Source: a bacterium CG2_30_54_10
GTDB taxonomy: Bacteria; Muiribacteriota; Ozemobacteria; Ozemobacterales; Ozemobacteraceae
NCBI GenBank assembly: GCA_001872985.1
Contig: MNYA01000149.1
Coordinates: 1 to 7,390, forward strand
Length of the DNA: 7,390 bases
Reading direction: 5' to 3'
Position 1 is the stretch's first letter, and each line of letters opens with the position of its first letter. The notes beneath the pieces were generated by a model, which searched no databases, was not told the DNA's origin, and saw only the letters and a program-made list of their open reading frames with translations. A program made the position numbers and the translations under genes. Below, in pieces: positions 1 to 5,641 of the stretch.

Positions 1-12
1 CACTTCAGCAGG

Positions 13-166
13 CTAAACACTTACCTAAACTCTTACTTTCTTTCCTTCCCCTCCAGATCTGCGTTAATCCGCGTTTATCTGCGGCAAAAAAATCCTTTTC
101 TTTTTTCTATTTTTTCGTTTCCCCAGCTTTCTTCGTCCTTCTTATTTCAAACCGCTAAACTCTTAC
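13..166. repeat. 12-base repeat CTAAAC(A/T)CTTAC, three copies
   Basis: CTAAACACTTAC at 13-24 is followed immediately by CTAAACTCTTAC at 25-36, and an exact copy of the second unit recurs at 155-166. The two flanking copies bracket the T/C-rich stretch and the TCTGCG array. What the unit does is unknown. It could be a remnant of a duplication or an intergenic repeat end. Confidence 0.5.
58..87. repeat. tandem 10-base degenerate array (TCTGCG type)
   Basis: Three adjacent decamers read TCTGCGTTAA, TCCGCGTTTA and TCTGCGGCAA. They share the pattern TCYGCGKYWA. Short intergenic arrays of this general look occur in many unrelated bacterial genomes from my general knowledge, but I cannot name a defined family. 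The array is outside any gene and has no obvious dyad symmetry. Confidence 0.55.
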
Positions 167-239
167 GAAATATGAAGTTGCCTTTTCAGCGCCCCCAATG
201 GGTTCCTTCTGGTGTCCTGTCAGGCCCGCGTCGAACCCG

Positions 240-268
240 TTGACCGGGCAGGTTTGGCGTGGTATCCT
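240..268 (+). promoter_or_regulatory. sigma70-type promoter for the purine phosphorylase operon
   Basis: The -35 candidate TTGACC (240-245) matches five of six consensus bases. The -10 candidate TATCCT (263-268) matches four of six and is preceded by TGG, an extended -10 signature. The spacer is exactly 17 bases. Transcription would begin near 275, giving a leader of about 70 bases before the ATG at 347. This position also argues against translation from the GTG at 212. Confidence 0.55.
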
Positions 269-333
269 ACCGACTTCCCCGGGCAGGGTCGTTCCGGTTT
301 TAGCTTGAACCTGTTGGTGGAATCCATAGAGAT

Positions 334-341
334 GGTGGGGG
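334..341 (+). promoter_or_regulatory. ribosome binding site choosing the ATG at 347
   Basis: GGTGGGGG lies five bases before the ATG at 347. It is G-rich rather than a perfect GGAGG, but its position is right. The in-frame ATG at 332 has only the more distant GGTGGA (316-321). Confidence 0.45.
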
Positions 342-346
342 CGTCC

Positions 347-1162
347 ATGAAACAAAAGATTTCCGATGCGATGGAATTTCTGAATAGCCGGGTTTCCCGC
401 GTTCCTGAAGTTGCAGTGGTATTGGGTTCAGGCCTTGGAAGCTTTGCCGACAGCATGGAAGAGCGCATCGGAGTGCCGTATGAGGATATTCCCCATTTCC
501 CCATTTCCACGGTAAAAGGCCATTCCGGGCAACTTGTCTTCGGAACCTGGAAAGGCAAGCAGCTTGTCGTGATGCAGGGTCGATTCCACTTTTACGAAGG
601 GTATTCGATGGCTGATGTGACCTTCCCGATGCGAGTAATGCATGCATTGGGAGCGAAAGATCTTATCATCACGAACGCTTCCGGCGGCCTGAATAGAAAT
701 TTTCAAATCGGGGATCTGATGATCGTGACAGATCATATCAACTTCATGGGCGGCAACCCCTTGACCGGTCGGAATGATGATAGCATCGGGCCACGTTTTC
801 CGCCGATGCAGAACGCCTACACCCCCGAGCTCGTCAAACTTGGAATGGAGATTGGCCGTCAGATCGGGGCGCCGATTCAGAAGGGCGTCTACCTGGCCGT
901 CAGCGGGCCCAACTACGAAACGTCCGCCGAGCTTCGGGCGTTCAGGATCATGGGCGCTGACGCTGTCGGAATGTCGACTGTTCCTGAGGTCATTGTCGCG
1001 GTTCATGCCGGCATGAATCGCATCTTCGGCGTCAGTTGCGTGACCGACATGGCCACCGGTGAAGGTTCCGAGGCGGTCGACCACAAACTGGTCATCAAAG
1101 CCGCGGCAGCGGCCCAGCCGTATTTTCTCAAGCTCCTGCAAAGGGTGATCGAGAGGCTTTGA
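347..1162 (+). CDS. purine nucleoside phosphorylase, trimeric (PNP-I) type
   Basis: This cytoplasmic salvage enzyme splits purine (deoxy)ribonucleosides with phosphate to give free base and (deoxy)ribose 1-phosphate. The ATG at 347 gives 271 residues, the family's usual length, with an N-terminus resembling that of Bacillus PupG; the in-frame GTG 212 and ATG 332 only add unrelated residues. Visible motifs are the phosphate-binding GSGLG at 27-31, GHSG with His59, GRFHFYEGY at 78-86 (Arg79, His81, Tyr83), TNASGG at 109-114, SGPNYET at 186-192 with the base-contacting Glu191, and GMSTVPE at 208-214 with Met209. The methylthioadenosine phosphorylase signature HGRHG is absent. At residue 234, where human PNP has the base-recognising Asn243, this protein has Asp (CVTDMATG), which may widen specificity toward 6-aminopurines. 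prfA starts three bases after the stop, so co-transcription with the translation cluster is likely. Confidence 0.93.
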   Translation: MKQKISDAMEFLNSRVSRVPEVAVVLGSGLGSFADSMEERIGVPYEDIPHFPISTVKGHSGQLVFGTWKGKQLVVMQGRFHFYEGYSMADVTFPMRVMHALGAKDLIITNASGGLNRNFQIGDLMIVTDHINFMGGNPLTGRNDDSIGPRFPPMQNAYTPELVKLGMEIGRQIGAPIQKGVYLAVSGPNYETSAELRAFRIMGADAVGMSTVPEVIVAVHAGMNRIFGVSCVTDMATGEGSEAVDHKLVIKAAAAAQPYFLKLLQRVIERL

Positions 1163-1165
1163 GCC

Positions 1166-2254
1166 GTGCATGACAAACTGCAAGCGATCTGCGATCTGTT
1201 TGATAGTCTGACAGATAGCCTGTCAAACCCGGCTGTTCTCAGCAACCCGACCGAATTTCAGAGGGCCGCCAAGAAAAGAGCCGAGCTGGAGCCTATCCGG
1301 AATGCTTTCGCCGAGTTTCAGAAGGCCGAGCGCAACCTACAGGAAACGCAGCTAATGCTCGATTCCGAAAATGATCCTGAGATGCGCCGGTTGGCTGAAG
1401 AAGAGATTTCCGGTCTGAAGCCGAAGATCCAAAAGCTCGAGCGGGACATGAAGCTCTTGTTGATTCCAAAGGATGAAAACGACGCGAAGAACACCATCGT
1501 TGAAGTTCGCGCCGGAACCGGCGGAGAAGAGGCCGCGCTGTTCGCGGCCGATCTGTTTCGTATGTATTCTCGTTTCGCCGATCACCAGGGCTGGAAAACC
1601 GAAGTGATGAGTTCCAGCGAAACCGGGATCGGCGGCATCAAAGAAGTGATTTTTTCGGTTCAGGGAATCGGCGTATACGGGAAGCTCAAGTTCGAAAGCG
1701 GCGTTCATCGGGTACAGCGGGTACCCACAACCGAGGCTTCGGGCCGTATCCACACCTCGGCGGCGACGGTCGCGGTTTTACCTGAAGCCGAAGAGGTCGA
1801 TGTCAAGATCGATGAAAAAGAGCTTAGAATCGATGTTTTTCGGTCATCCGGCCCGGGCGGGCAAAGCGTTAACACGACCGATTCCGCGGTTCGCGTTACC
1901 CACATTCCAAGCGGAATCTCGATCAGTTGCCAGGACGAAAAGAGCCAGCATAAGAACAAGGCCAAGGCGCTTCGGATTCTCCGCGCAAGGCTGCTCGACA
2001 ACGCTCGCGCTGAACAGGACAAGAGCCGCGCGGATAACCGCCGAATGCAAGTCGGAACCGGCGATCGTTCCGAGCGGATCCGCACCTACAATTTTCCGCA
2101 GCAGCGTATGACCGACCATCGGATAGGTCTTACCTTGTACAAGCTGACGGATATCCTTGAAGGCGGTCTCGAAGAGATAATCAGAAGCCTGATCGAAGCC
2201 GACAATCTGAAAAAATTGTCGGAGACAGATATAACGGAAAAACTTGGTCGGTAG
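1166..2254 (+). CDS. prfA: peptide chain release factor 1
   Basis: RF1 recognises UAA and UAG in the ribosomal A site and triggers hydrolysis of peptidyl-tRNA. The 362-residue length matches the family (E. coli 360). An N-terminal helical domain covers about 1-105. It is followed by the conserved [15 protein letters not shown] block, by the codon-reading tripeptide Pro-Thr-Thr at 187-189 (RF1-type PxT, not the RF2 SPF), and by the catalytic GGQ at 231-233 within [15 protein letters not shown]. The C-terminal RTYNFPQ and [10 protein letters not shown] blocks are present. Gln233 is the expected methylation target of PrmC, encoded next. The start is GTG at 1166, with GAGAGG (1151-1156) nine bases upstream inside the end of the phosphorylase gene; the ATG at 1170 is out of frame. 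The three-base gap to the previous gene suggests translational coupling. Confidence 0.97.
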   Translation: MHDKLQAICDLFDSLTDSLSNPAVLSNPTEFQRAAKKRAELEPIRNAFAEFQKAERNLQETQLMLDSENDPEMRRLAEEEISGLKPKIQKLERDMKLLLIPKDENDAKNTIVEVRAGTGGEEAALFAADLFRMYSRFADHQGWKTEVMSSSETGIGGIKEVIFSVQGIGVYGKLKFESGVHRVQRVPTTEASGRIHTSAATVAVLPEAEEVDVKIDEKELRIDVFRSSGPGGQSVNTTDSAVRVTHIPSGISISCQDEKSQHKNKAKALRILRARLLDNARAEQDKSRADNRRMQVGTGDRSERIRTYNFPQQRMTDHRIGLTLYKLTDILEGGLEEIIRSLIEADNLKKLSETDITEKLGR

Positions 2255-2274
2255 GCCTGAGACTGGCAGGAAAA

Positions 2275-3135
2275 GTGAATGTCCGTGAAGCCGTTCGACA
2301 CCTTTCCGGAGAGTTAACCTCAGCCGGAATCGTCGACTCCAGGCTGGAAGCCTCACTTATTGTTTCGCACGTCCTGAAAGTCGATCGGGGAAACCTTCTC
2401 CTCGCAACCGATCGGGTTCTGATGGAGAGCGAACTTGAAGCTGTTTTCAAATGCTTGCGACGTCGGGTTCTACATGAACCGCTCCAGTATGTCTTCGGCG
2501 AGTGGCCTTTTCTCGACCTTCAGCTGGAGGTCAGTCCCTCGGCTCTTATTCCACGCCCCGAAACGGAGGAGTGGGTCGATCGTCTTCTTGAAACCCTGAT
2601 TCCGAAATATCTCGGAGCAAATAGCATTCGATGGTTCGCGGATATCGGCGCCGGAACAGGGGCAATCGGACTCGCGCTCGCTAACGGGCTTCCGTTGAGT
2701 TGTGGGCTCCTTTGTGACATTTCCCCTGAGGCCGTGACACTTGCCCAACGCAATCTGGCAAGGCACCCGGCGGCCGCTTCCAGACTTTCCCTCATACTTG
2801 GCGATCTCACTCTTTCACTCCATGATTCAGCCTTCGATCTGGTTGCCTCCAATCCTCCATACATCAAGTCCGCGGATATGCCCGGGTTAATGCCCGAGGT
2901 TCGCGATCATGAACCCCGGATGGCGCTCGATGGCGGAAAATTCGGAACATCCATTATCGCCAGGCTGTTGGCCGATCTCGGTCGGGTTCTGCGTCCCGGG
3001 GGATTGGCCGCCTTCGAACACGGTGACGGGCAACGCCCTTCGATTCTGGCTCTTCCCGCTCCTGGTCTTTCATTGCTGGAAGCAGGCAATGACGCCTGCG
3101 GTCGCGAACGGTTTCTCGTTTGGGTGAAACGATGA
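2275..3135 (+). CDS. prmC: release factor glutamine methyltransferase
   Basis: PrmC (HemK) uses S-adenosylmethionine to N5-methylate the glutamine of the GGQ loop in release factors, which speeds termination. The protein has 286 residues, close to E. coli PrmC at 277. An N-terminal helical domain (about 1-80) is followed by the conserved LIPRPETEEWV (PRPETE at 93-98), the SAM-binding motif DIGAGTG at 123-129, and the catalytic NPPY at 193-196, which binds the substrate glutamine amide. Together these separate PrmC from the related PrmB, although only the neighbourhood makes RF1 the obvious partner. The start is GTG at 2275, with GGCAGG (2265-2270) four bases upstream; there is a 20-base gap after prfA. 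The stop overlaps the tsaC start as ATGA. Confidence 0.95.
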   Translation: MNVREAVRHLSGELTSAGIVDSRLEASLIVSHVLKVDRGNLLLATDRVLMESELEAVFKCLRRRVLHEPLQYVFGEWPFLDLQLEVSPSALIPRPETEEWVDRLLETLIPKYLGANSIRWFADIGAGTGAIGLALANGLPLSCGLLCDISPEAVTLAQRNLARHPAAASRLSLILGDLTLSLHDSAFDLVASNPPYIKSADMPGLMPEVRDHEPRMALDGGKFGTSIIARLLADLGRVLRPGGLAAFEHGDGQRPSILALPAPGLSLLEAGNDACGRERFLVWVKR

Positions 3136-3863
3136 CCGAACGAATTTTATTGTCCGATCTTCTGAAAGACGAAAACCGGCTTTCCCGGTTCATCTTGGAA
3201 ATGCGTTCAGGCGCTGTTGCGGCGGTGCCGACCGACACCTTGTACGGGCTTGCGGTGGATAGTGATTCAGCGGCCGGAGTTTCCGCGGTTTACGATCTCA
3301 AAGGGCGGGATGCAAGTAAGCCGCTCATACTATTCCTTTACGATTCCGCTGATCTTGGTAAACTTGAGATATTTCCTTCTCCATCCCAGAAACGCGTCCT
3401 GGAGCAATTCTGGCCGGGGCAATTGACCGTGGTTTTTCCGCTGCCCGCCGCAAAGCCTGAGAATTTCGGATGGAACCCGGGAAGCCACAACGGGCATCGA
3501 GCCCGCGGTGAACGCGGTGAGAAAGCCTTTGGGTTGTTTGGCAATCACGCTTTCGGGTTTTCCACCCTTGGAATTCGGGTTCCCGACCACCCGGAGCTCC
3601 GTCGACTTCTTTCAGTGTATCCAGGCCATCTTTTGACCACCAGCGCCAATCCTTCCGGAGCCGAGCCGATTTGCGACCCTGACGAGATTGCCAGGGCTTT
3701 CTCACCGGGGCTTCATTGGCTTCTCGACGGCGGTATTTTGCCGAAATCATCAGCATCCACCGTTCTGGATGTCTCGAGTTCACCCCCCCGAATTCTCCGT
3801 GAAGGAAGGATTTCCCGAATCGAGCTTGCCTCGACCGGAATTTTCGAGGCTCAGCGAGCTTAA
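3132..3863 (+). CDS. tsaC: threonylcarbamoyl-AMP synthase, YrdC/Sua5 type
   Basis: The enzyme condenses threonine, bicarbonate and ATP into threonylcarbamoyl-AMP, the donor for t6A37 of tRNAs reading ANN codons. The ATG at 3132 overlaps the prmC stop (ATGA) and has GGGTG five to six bases upstream. An in-frame TTG at 3120 would add four residues and is less likely. The 243-residue product carries PTDTLYGL at 33-40, KGRDASKPL at 57-65, WPG at 94-96, TTSANPSG at 169-176 and SASTVLD at 207-213, all YrdC-domain landmarks. It is longer than a minimal TsaC of about 190-210 residues but lacks room for the full C-terminal Sua5 domain. Part of the excess is a Gly/His/Arg-rich insertion at about 108-144, between the WPG strand and GIRVPDHP. 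It is the last gene of the likely operon. Confidence 0.92.
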   Translation: MTERILLSDLLKDENRLSRFILEMRSGAVAAVPTDTLYGLAVDSDSAAGVSAVYDLKGRDASKPLILFLYDSADLGKLEIFPSPSQKRVLEQFWPGQLTVVFPLPAAKPENFGWNPGSHNGHRARGERGEKAFGLFGNHAFGFSTLGIRVPDHPELRRLLSVYPGHLLTTSANPSGAEPICDPDEIARAFSPGLHWLLDGGILPKSSASTVLDVSSSPPRILREGRISRIELASTGIFEAQRA

Positions 3864-3916
3864 TGGCGAGATTAGACTACCAAAGGAACCTGAGAATCAT
3901 CACAAAGCCTTGTTAA
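3863..3916 (+). CDS. possible 17-residue leader-like peptide ORF
   Basis: An ATG overlaps the tsaC stop (TAATG) and opens a 17-codon frame ending in TAA at 3914-3916. The overlap is the arrangement expected for translational re-initiation, and the peptide is basic (MARLDYQRNLRIITKPC). I recognise no family. It may be nothing more than chance, or the 5' stub of a decayed gene. An overlapping frame in a different phase stays open to 4077 and ends in a Lys/Glu/Ala-rich tail, but most of its length lies antiphase inside tsaC, so I do not call it. Confidence 0.15.
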   Translation: MARLDYQRNLRIITKPC

Positions 3917-3954
3917 GAAATAACTGTCACATTCTGGTTCATCGACTGGCCATA

Positions 3955-4004
3955 GGGGCCCGTAAAAACAACAACCATCGTCATGGTTATTGTTTAACGG
4001 CCCC
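3955..4004. repeat. long imperfect inverted repeat between tsaC and the chemoreceptor gene
   Basis: The outer arms GGGGCC (3955-3960) and GGCCCC (3999-4004) are perfectly complementary. The inner arms AACAACAACCAT (3967-3978) and ATGGTTATTGTT (3983-3994) pair with one mismatch around a four-base CGTC loop. A small asymmetric internal loop separates the two helices. The structure lies 92 bases after the tsaC stop. No T run follows it on either strand, so it does not look like a standard intrinsic terminator. It could be a processing or stability hairpin at the 3' end of the operon transcript, or a remnant repeat. Confidence 0.6.
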
Positions 4005-4062
4005 GAAGAAACCCAAGGAAACAGCGCTCGCAAAGGCCGCGGAAAAATCCGAAAGAAGAATT

Positions 4063-4092
4063 TTGGAACGTTTGTAAATCACGTGGTAGAAT
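4063..4092 (+). promoter_or_regulatory. candidate sigma70 promoter for the chemoreceptor gene
   Basis: TTGGAA (4063-4068) and TAGAAT (4087-4092) are separated by 18 bases. The -10 matches five of six consensus bases and the -35 four of six. Transcription would start near 4099, leaving about 40 bases of leader. I looked for the flagellar sigma28 pattern (TAAA with GCCGATAA) and for the sigma54 -24/-12 pattern and found neither. Confidence 0.4.
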
Positions 4093-4111
4093 GTCTGCGC
4101 GGAAAACAACC

Positions 4112-4122
4112 TCCTTAAAGGA
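4112..4122. promoter_or_regulatory. 11-base palindrome over the only Shine-Dalgarno-like sequence
   Basis: TCCTTAAAGGA reads TCCTT-A-AAGGA, a perfect inverted repeat with one central base. Its right half is the only Shine-Dalgarno-like sequence before the chemoreceptor ATG, but it lies 16 bases away, farther than usual. No alternative start exists upstream, because an in-frame TAA sits at 4127-4129. It could be an operator half-site pair just downstream of the predicted transcription start, or chance. Confidence 0.3.
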
Positions 4123-4138
4123 ACCATAACCAGTCACC

Positions 4139-5521
4139 ATGCCCAAGAACATCTCGACCCAGGTCAAACTGATCGGTTTTCTGGTCGTTGCCCTGCTCAT
4201 TCCAATCGGGTTGGCTAATTTCATTTTTTACAAGGCACGCGACATCACCGGTCAGCTCAATGTCATGCTGGCCGTAAAGAACCTTCAAAAACAGAACGAG
4301 TCGAATATGGAGTTTCTGACCTATCTCCAGTCCGTCAATGCCAAACTTGATAAGCTCGTGAGCGGAATCAAGAATCTTGAGTTCTTTTCCCGGGTATTCC
4401 TGATTGCCTCACTGGCGATCGTTCCGCTGGCAGCAGGGGCTTTCTGGCTTTTCCTCGCGACCATCACGAATCCAATGCGCGAAGTTCTATCGAAGCTCTA
4501 CCAGTTTCGTAATGAGGACAAATCCTTCGCCGAGATCGATTTCTTTCAGACGGCTGCAGAGTTCGATCGGTTTTTGCAAACCAGCCAGAATATCCTTTCG
4601 GAAACCCGGTCGATTGCGCAAGAGCTTATTAGAAAAATCGAGCCGATGACTAACATGGCTGTTTTCTCCGATGATAACGTCAGCCATTTTTTCACCGATG
4701 TGCAGGAAATTTCCCGCAGTTCCAATTACGTCGCAAACACCGTCGAAGCAACCACCGCAAGCATTGAAGAAGTTTCCACATCTGCCCAGACAATCGCCGA
4801 TCGTTCGATGACTGCCGCTAAAGACAGCTCCGGAGCTGCCAATGTCGCCACATCCGGGCGGCAAGCTGTTACAGAGACGATCGGCACTATGGAATCGATC
4901 AAGGACGAGGTCATGGCACTCGAAGATCTGATCGAAAACCTGAATTCAGCAAGCAAGCAGATCGGTGAGATAGTCAATACGATAACCAACATCGCACATC
5001 AAACCAACCTGCTTGCCCTTAACGCCGCAATCGAGGCTGCACGCGCCGGAGAACATGGGCAAGGCTTCACCGTCGTCGCCGAAGAGGTCCGGAAACTGGC
5101 TGAGGAGTCGGAAGAGGCCGCGGAAGACATCGGCAAAAAGATCAAGGGAATGCTCGAAAAAACTGGAAACGCCGTCCAGACAATTGGAAAAGGCACAGCG
5201 AAGGTCATCGAGGGCGTAACTGTCGCGAATGTGGCCGGGAACAACTTGACCCTTATCGTCAACTCGGTCACCAGCGTGAACAAGATGATCCAGGAGATCA
5301 GCAACGCCAGCAGCGAACAGTCGTCCAATATTGAATCACTCCGAAAGAGCATCGAGAGCATTTCCGGCGCAACCAAGATCGCCAGCGAAGGAACCAAGCG
5401 TGTTGCCAGCGCGGTTTCGGAGCAATTGAACTACATTCGGCAATACATCAGTGTTTTAAAGGAACTGCTGACCCTTGTCCAACTCATGTCTGAAATGTTG
5501 GACAAGTTCAATTTCCGATAG
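4139..5521 (+). CDS. methyl-accepting chemotaxis protein with minimal outside domain
   Basis: This inner-membrane receptor would control a CheA/CheW array. The 460 residues start with a membrane helix (about 10-30), followed by an extracytoplasmic segment of only about 53 residues (31-84) that looks helical and polar and holds no recognisable ligand-binding domain. A second membrane helix follows (85-106). [10 protein letters not shown] begins a HAMP-like linker, but the usual DEIGEL end is replaced by AAEFDRF. The signalling hairpin spans about 155-460. Its tip is canonical: [20 protein letters not shown] at 285-304 with Glu299, then [20 protein letters not shown]. Alternating Ala/Ser/Glu-rich flanks could serve as methylation helices. 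There is no C-terminal NWETF-like CheR/CheB tether; the end is LDKFNFR. No che gene is adjacent, so the receptor is an orphan here. The next in-frame ATG would remove the first membrane helix, which supports the ATG at 4139. Confidence 0.93.
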   Translation: MPKNISTQVKLIGFLVVALLIPIGLANFIFYKARDITGQLNVMLAVKNLQKQNESNMEFLTYLQSVNAKLDKLVSGIKNLEFFSRVFLIASLAIVPLAAGAFWLFLATITNPMREVLSKLYQFRNEDKSFAEIDFFQTAAEFDRFLQTSQNILSETRSIAQELIRKIEPMTNMAVFSDDNVSHFFTDVQEISRSSNYVANTVEATTASIEEVSTSAQTIADRSMTAAKDSSGAANVATSGRQAVTETIGTMESIKDEVMALEDLIENLNSASKQIGEIVNTITNIAHQTNLLALNAAIEAARAGEHGQGFTVVAEEVRKLAEESEEAAEDIGKKIKGMLEKTGNAVQTIGKGTAKVIEGVTVANVAGNNLTLIVNSVTSVNKMIQEISNASSEQSSNIESLRKSIESISGATKIASEGTKRVASAVSEQLNYIRQYISVLKELLTLVQLMSEMLDKFNFR

Positions 5522-5545
5522 TGAAAGGCACTGAAACGTGCATCA

Positions 5546-5616
5546 TCTCAATAATCCGGGGGAAGCATGAGACCAGACCGGAGGGTGCAAAGCGCCCCCT
5601 TTTATTGAGAGGTTGC
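5546..5616. repeat. short CTCAATAA-bounded inverted repeat downstream of the chemoreceptor gene
   Basis: CTCAATAA (5547-5554) pairs perfectly with TTATTGAG (5602-5609). After a small internal loop, GGGGG (5558-5562) pairs with CCCCC (5595-5599). The right end, reading GCAACCTCTCAATAA on the opposite strand, resembles the GTAACTTCTCAATAA ends of the element at 7205-7359 at 13 of 15 positions. The interior differs completely. I regard it as a short or decayed relative of that element. The nested hairpin at 5583-5597 competes with the inner helix. Confidence 0.5.
5583..5606 (+). terminator. intrinsic terminator of the chemoreceptor gene
   Basis: GGGTGC (5583-5588) and GCGCCC (5592-5597) form a six-pair stem with one G-U pair and an AAA loop. 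CC and then TTTTATT follow. The structure lies about 60 bases after the chemoreceptor stop and before the ribosome binding site of the next gene. It is compact and GC-rich, so it is a fair Rho-independent terminator. It also means the downstream membrane-protein gene may need read-through or its own promoter. Confidence 0.6.
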
Positions 5617-5628
5617 TAATTTTCTTTC

Positions 5629-5635
5629 GGAGAGG
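5629..5635 (+). promoter_or_regulatory. strong ribosome binding site that fixes a TTG start
   Basis: GGAGAGG ends six bases before TTG at 5642-5644. This is close to ideal spacing and sequence. No ATG or GTG is placed comparably, so the TTG is accepted as the start of the membrane-protein gene. Confidence 0.7.
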
Positions 5636-5641
5636 CGACAA

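Larger units (their letters stand above)
1..239. other. gene-free upstream region, pyrimidine-rich
   Basis: I see no convincing gene here. The + strand is strongly T/C-rich between about 30 and 150, including several T runs between 95 and 120, and the open frames on either strand look like chance or run into the shadow of the downstream gene. The stretch contains short repeats, listed separately. A GTG at 212 opens a frame continuous with the purine nucleoside phosphorylase gene. The residues it would add do not match the family's N-terminus, and a better promoter lies downstream of it, so I treat 212-346 as untranslated. The end of an upstream gene is not visible. Confidence 0.5.

Noticed and set aside
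211..262. tRNA-like or riboswitch-like segment (GTCGAACCCG)
   Set aside because: The T-loop-like bases lack matching acceptor, D and anticodon stems, and no conserved riboswitch core was recognised.
212..346. N-terminal extension of the purine phosphorylase from GTG 212
   Set aside because: The 45 extra residues do not resemble the family's N-terminus, the ATG at 347 gives the normal length, and a good promoter lies inside the extension.
428..1183. 251-residue open frame on the minus strand
   Set aside because: It is wholly antisense to the strongly conserved purine phosphorylase, and its translation matches no family that I recognise.
1844..2356. 170-residue open frame on the minus strand across prfA and prmC
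   Set aside because: It overlaps two genes with clear catalytic motifs and lacks domain character, so it is a composition shadow.
3688..4077. 129-residue open frame overlapping the end of tsaC
   Set aside because: Its first half runs antiphase through the conserved end of tsaC and its second half crosses the inverted repeat at 3955-4004. No start signal or family resemblance was seen.
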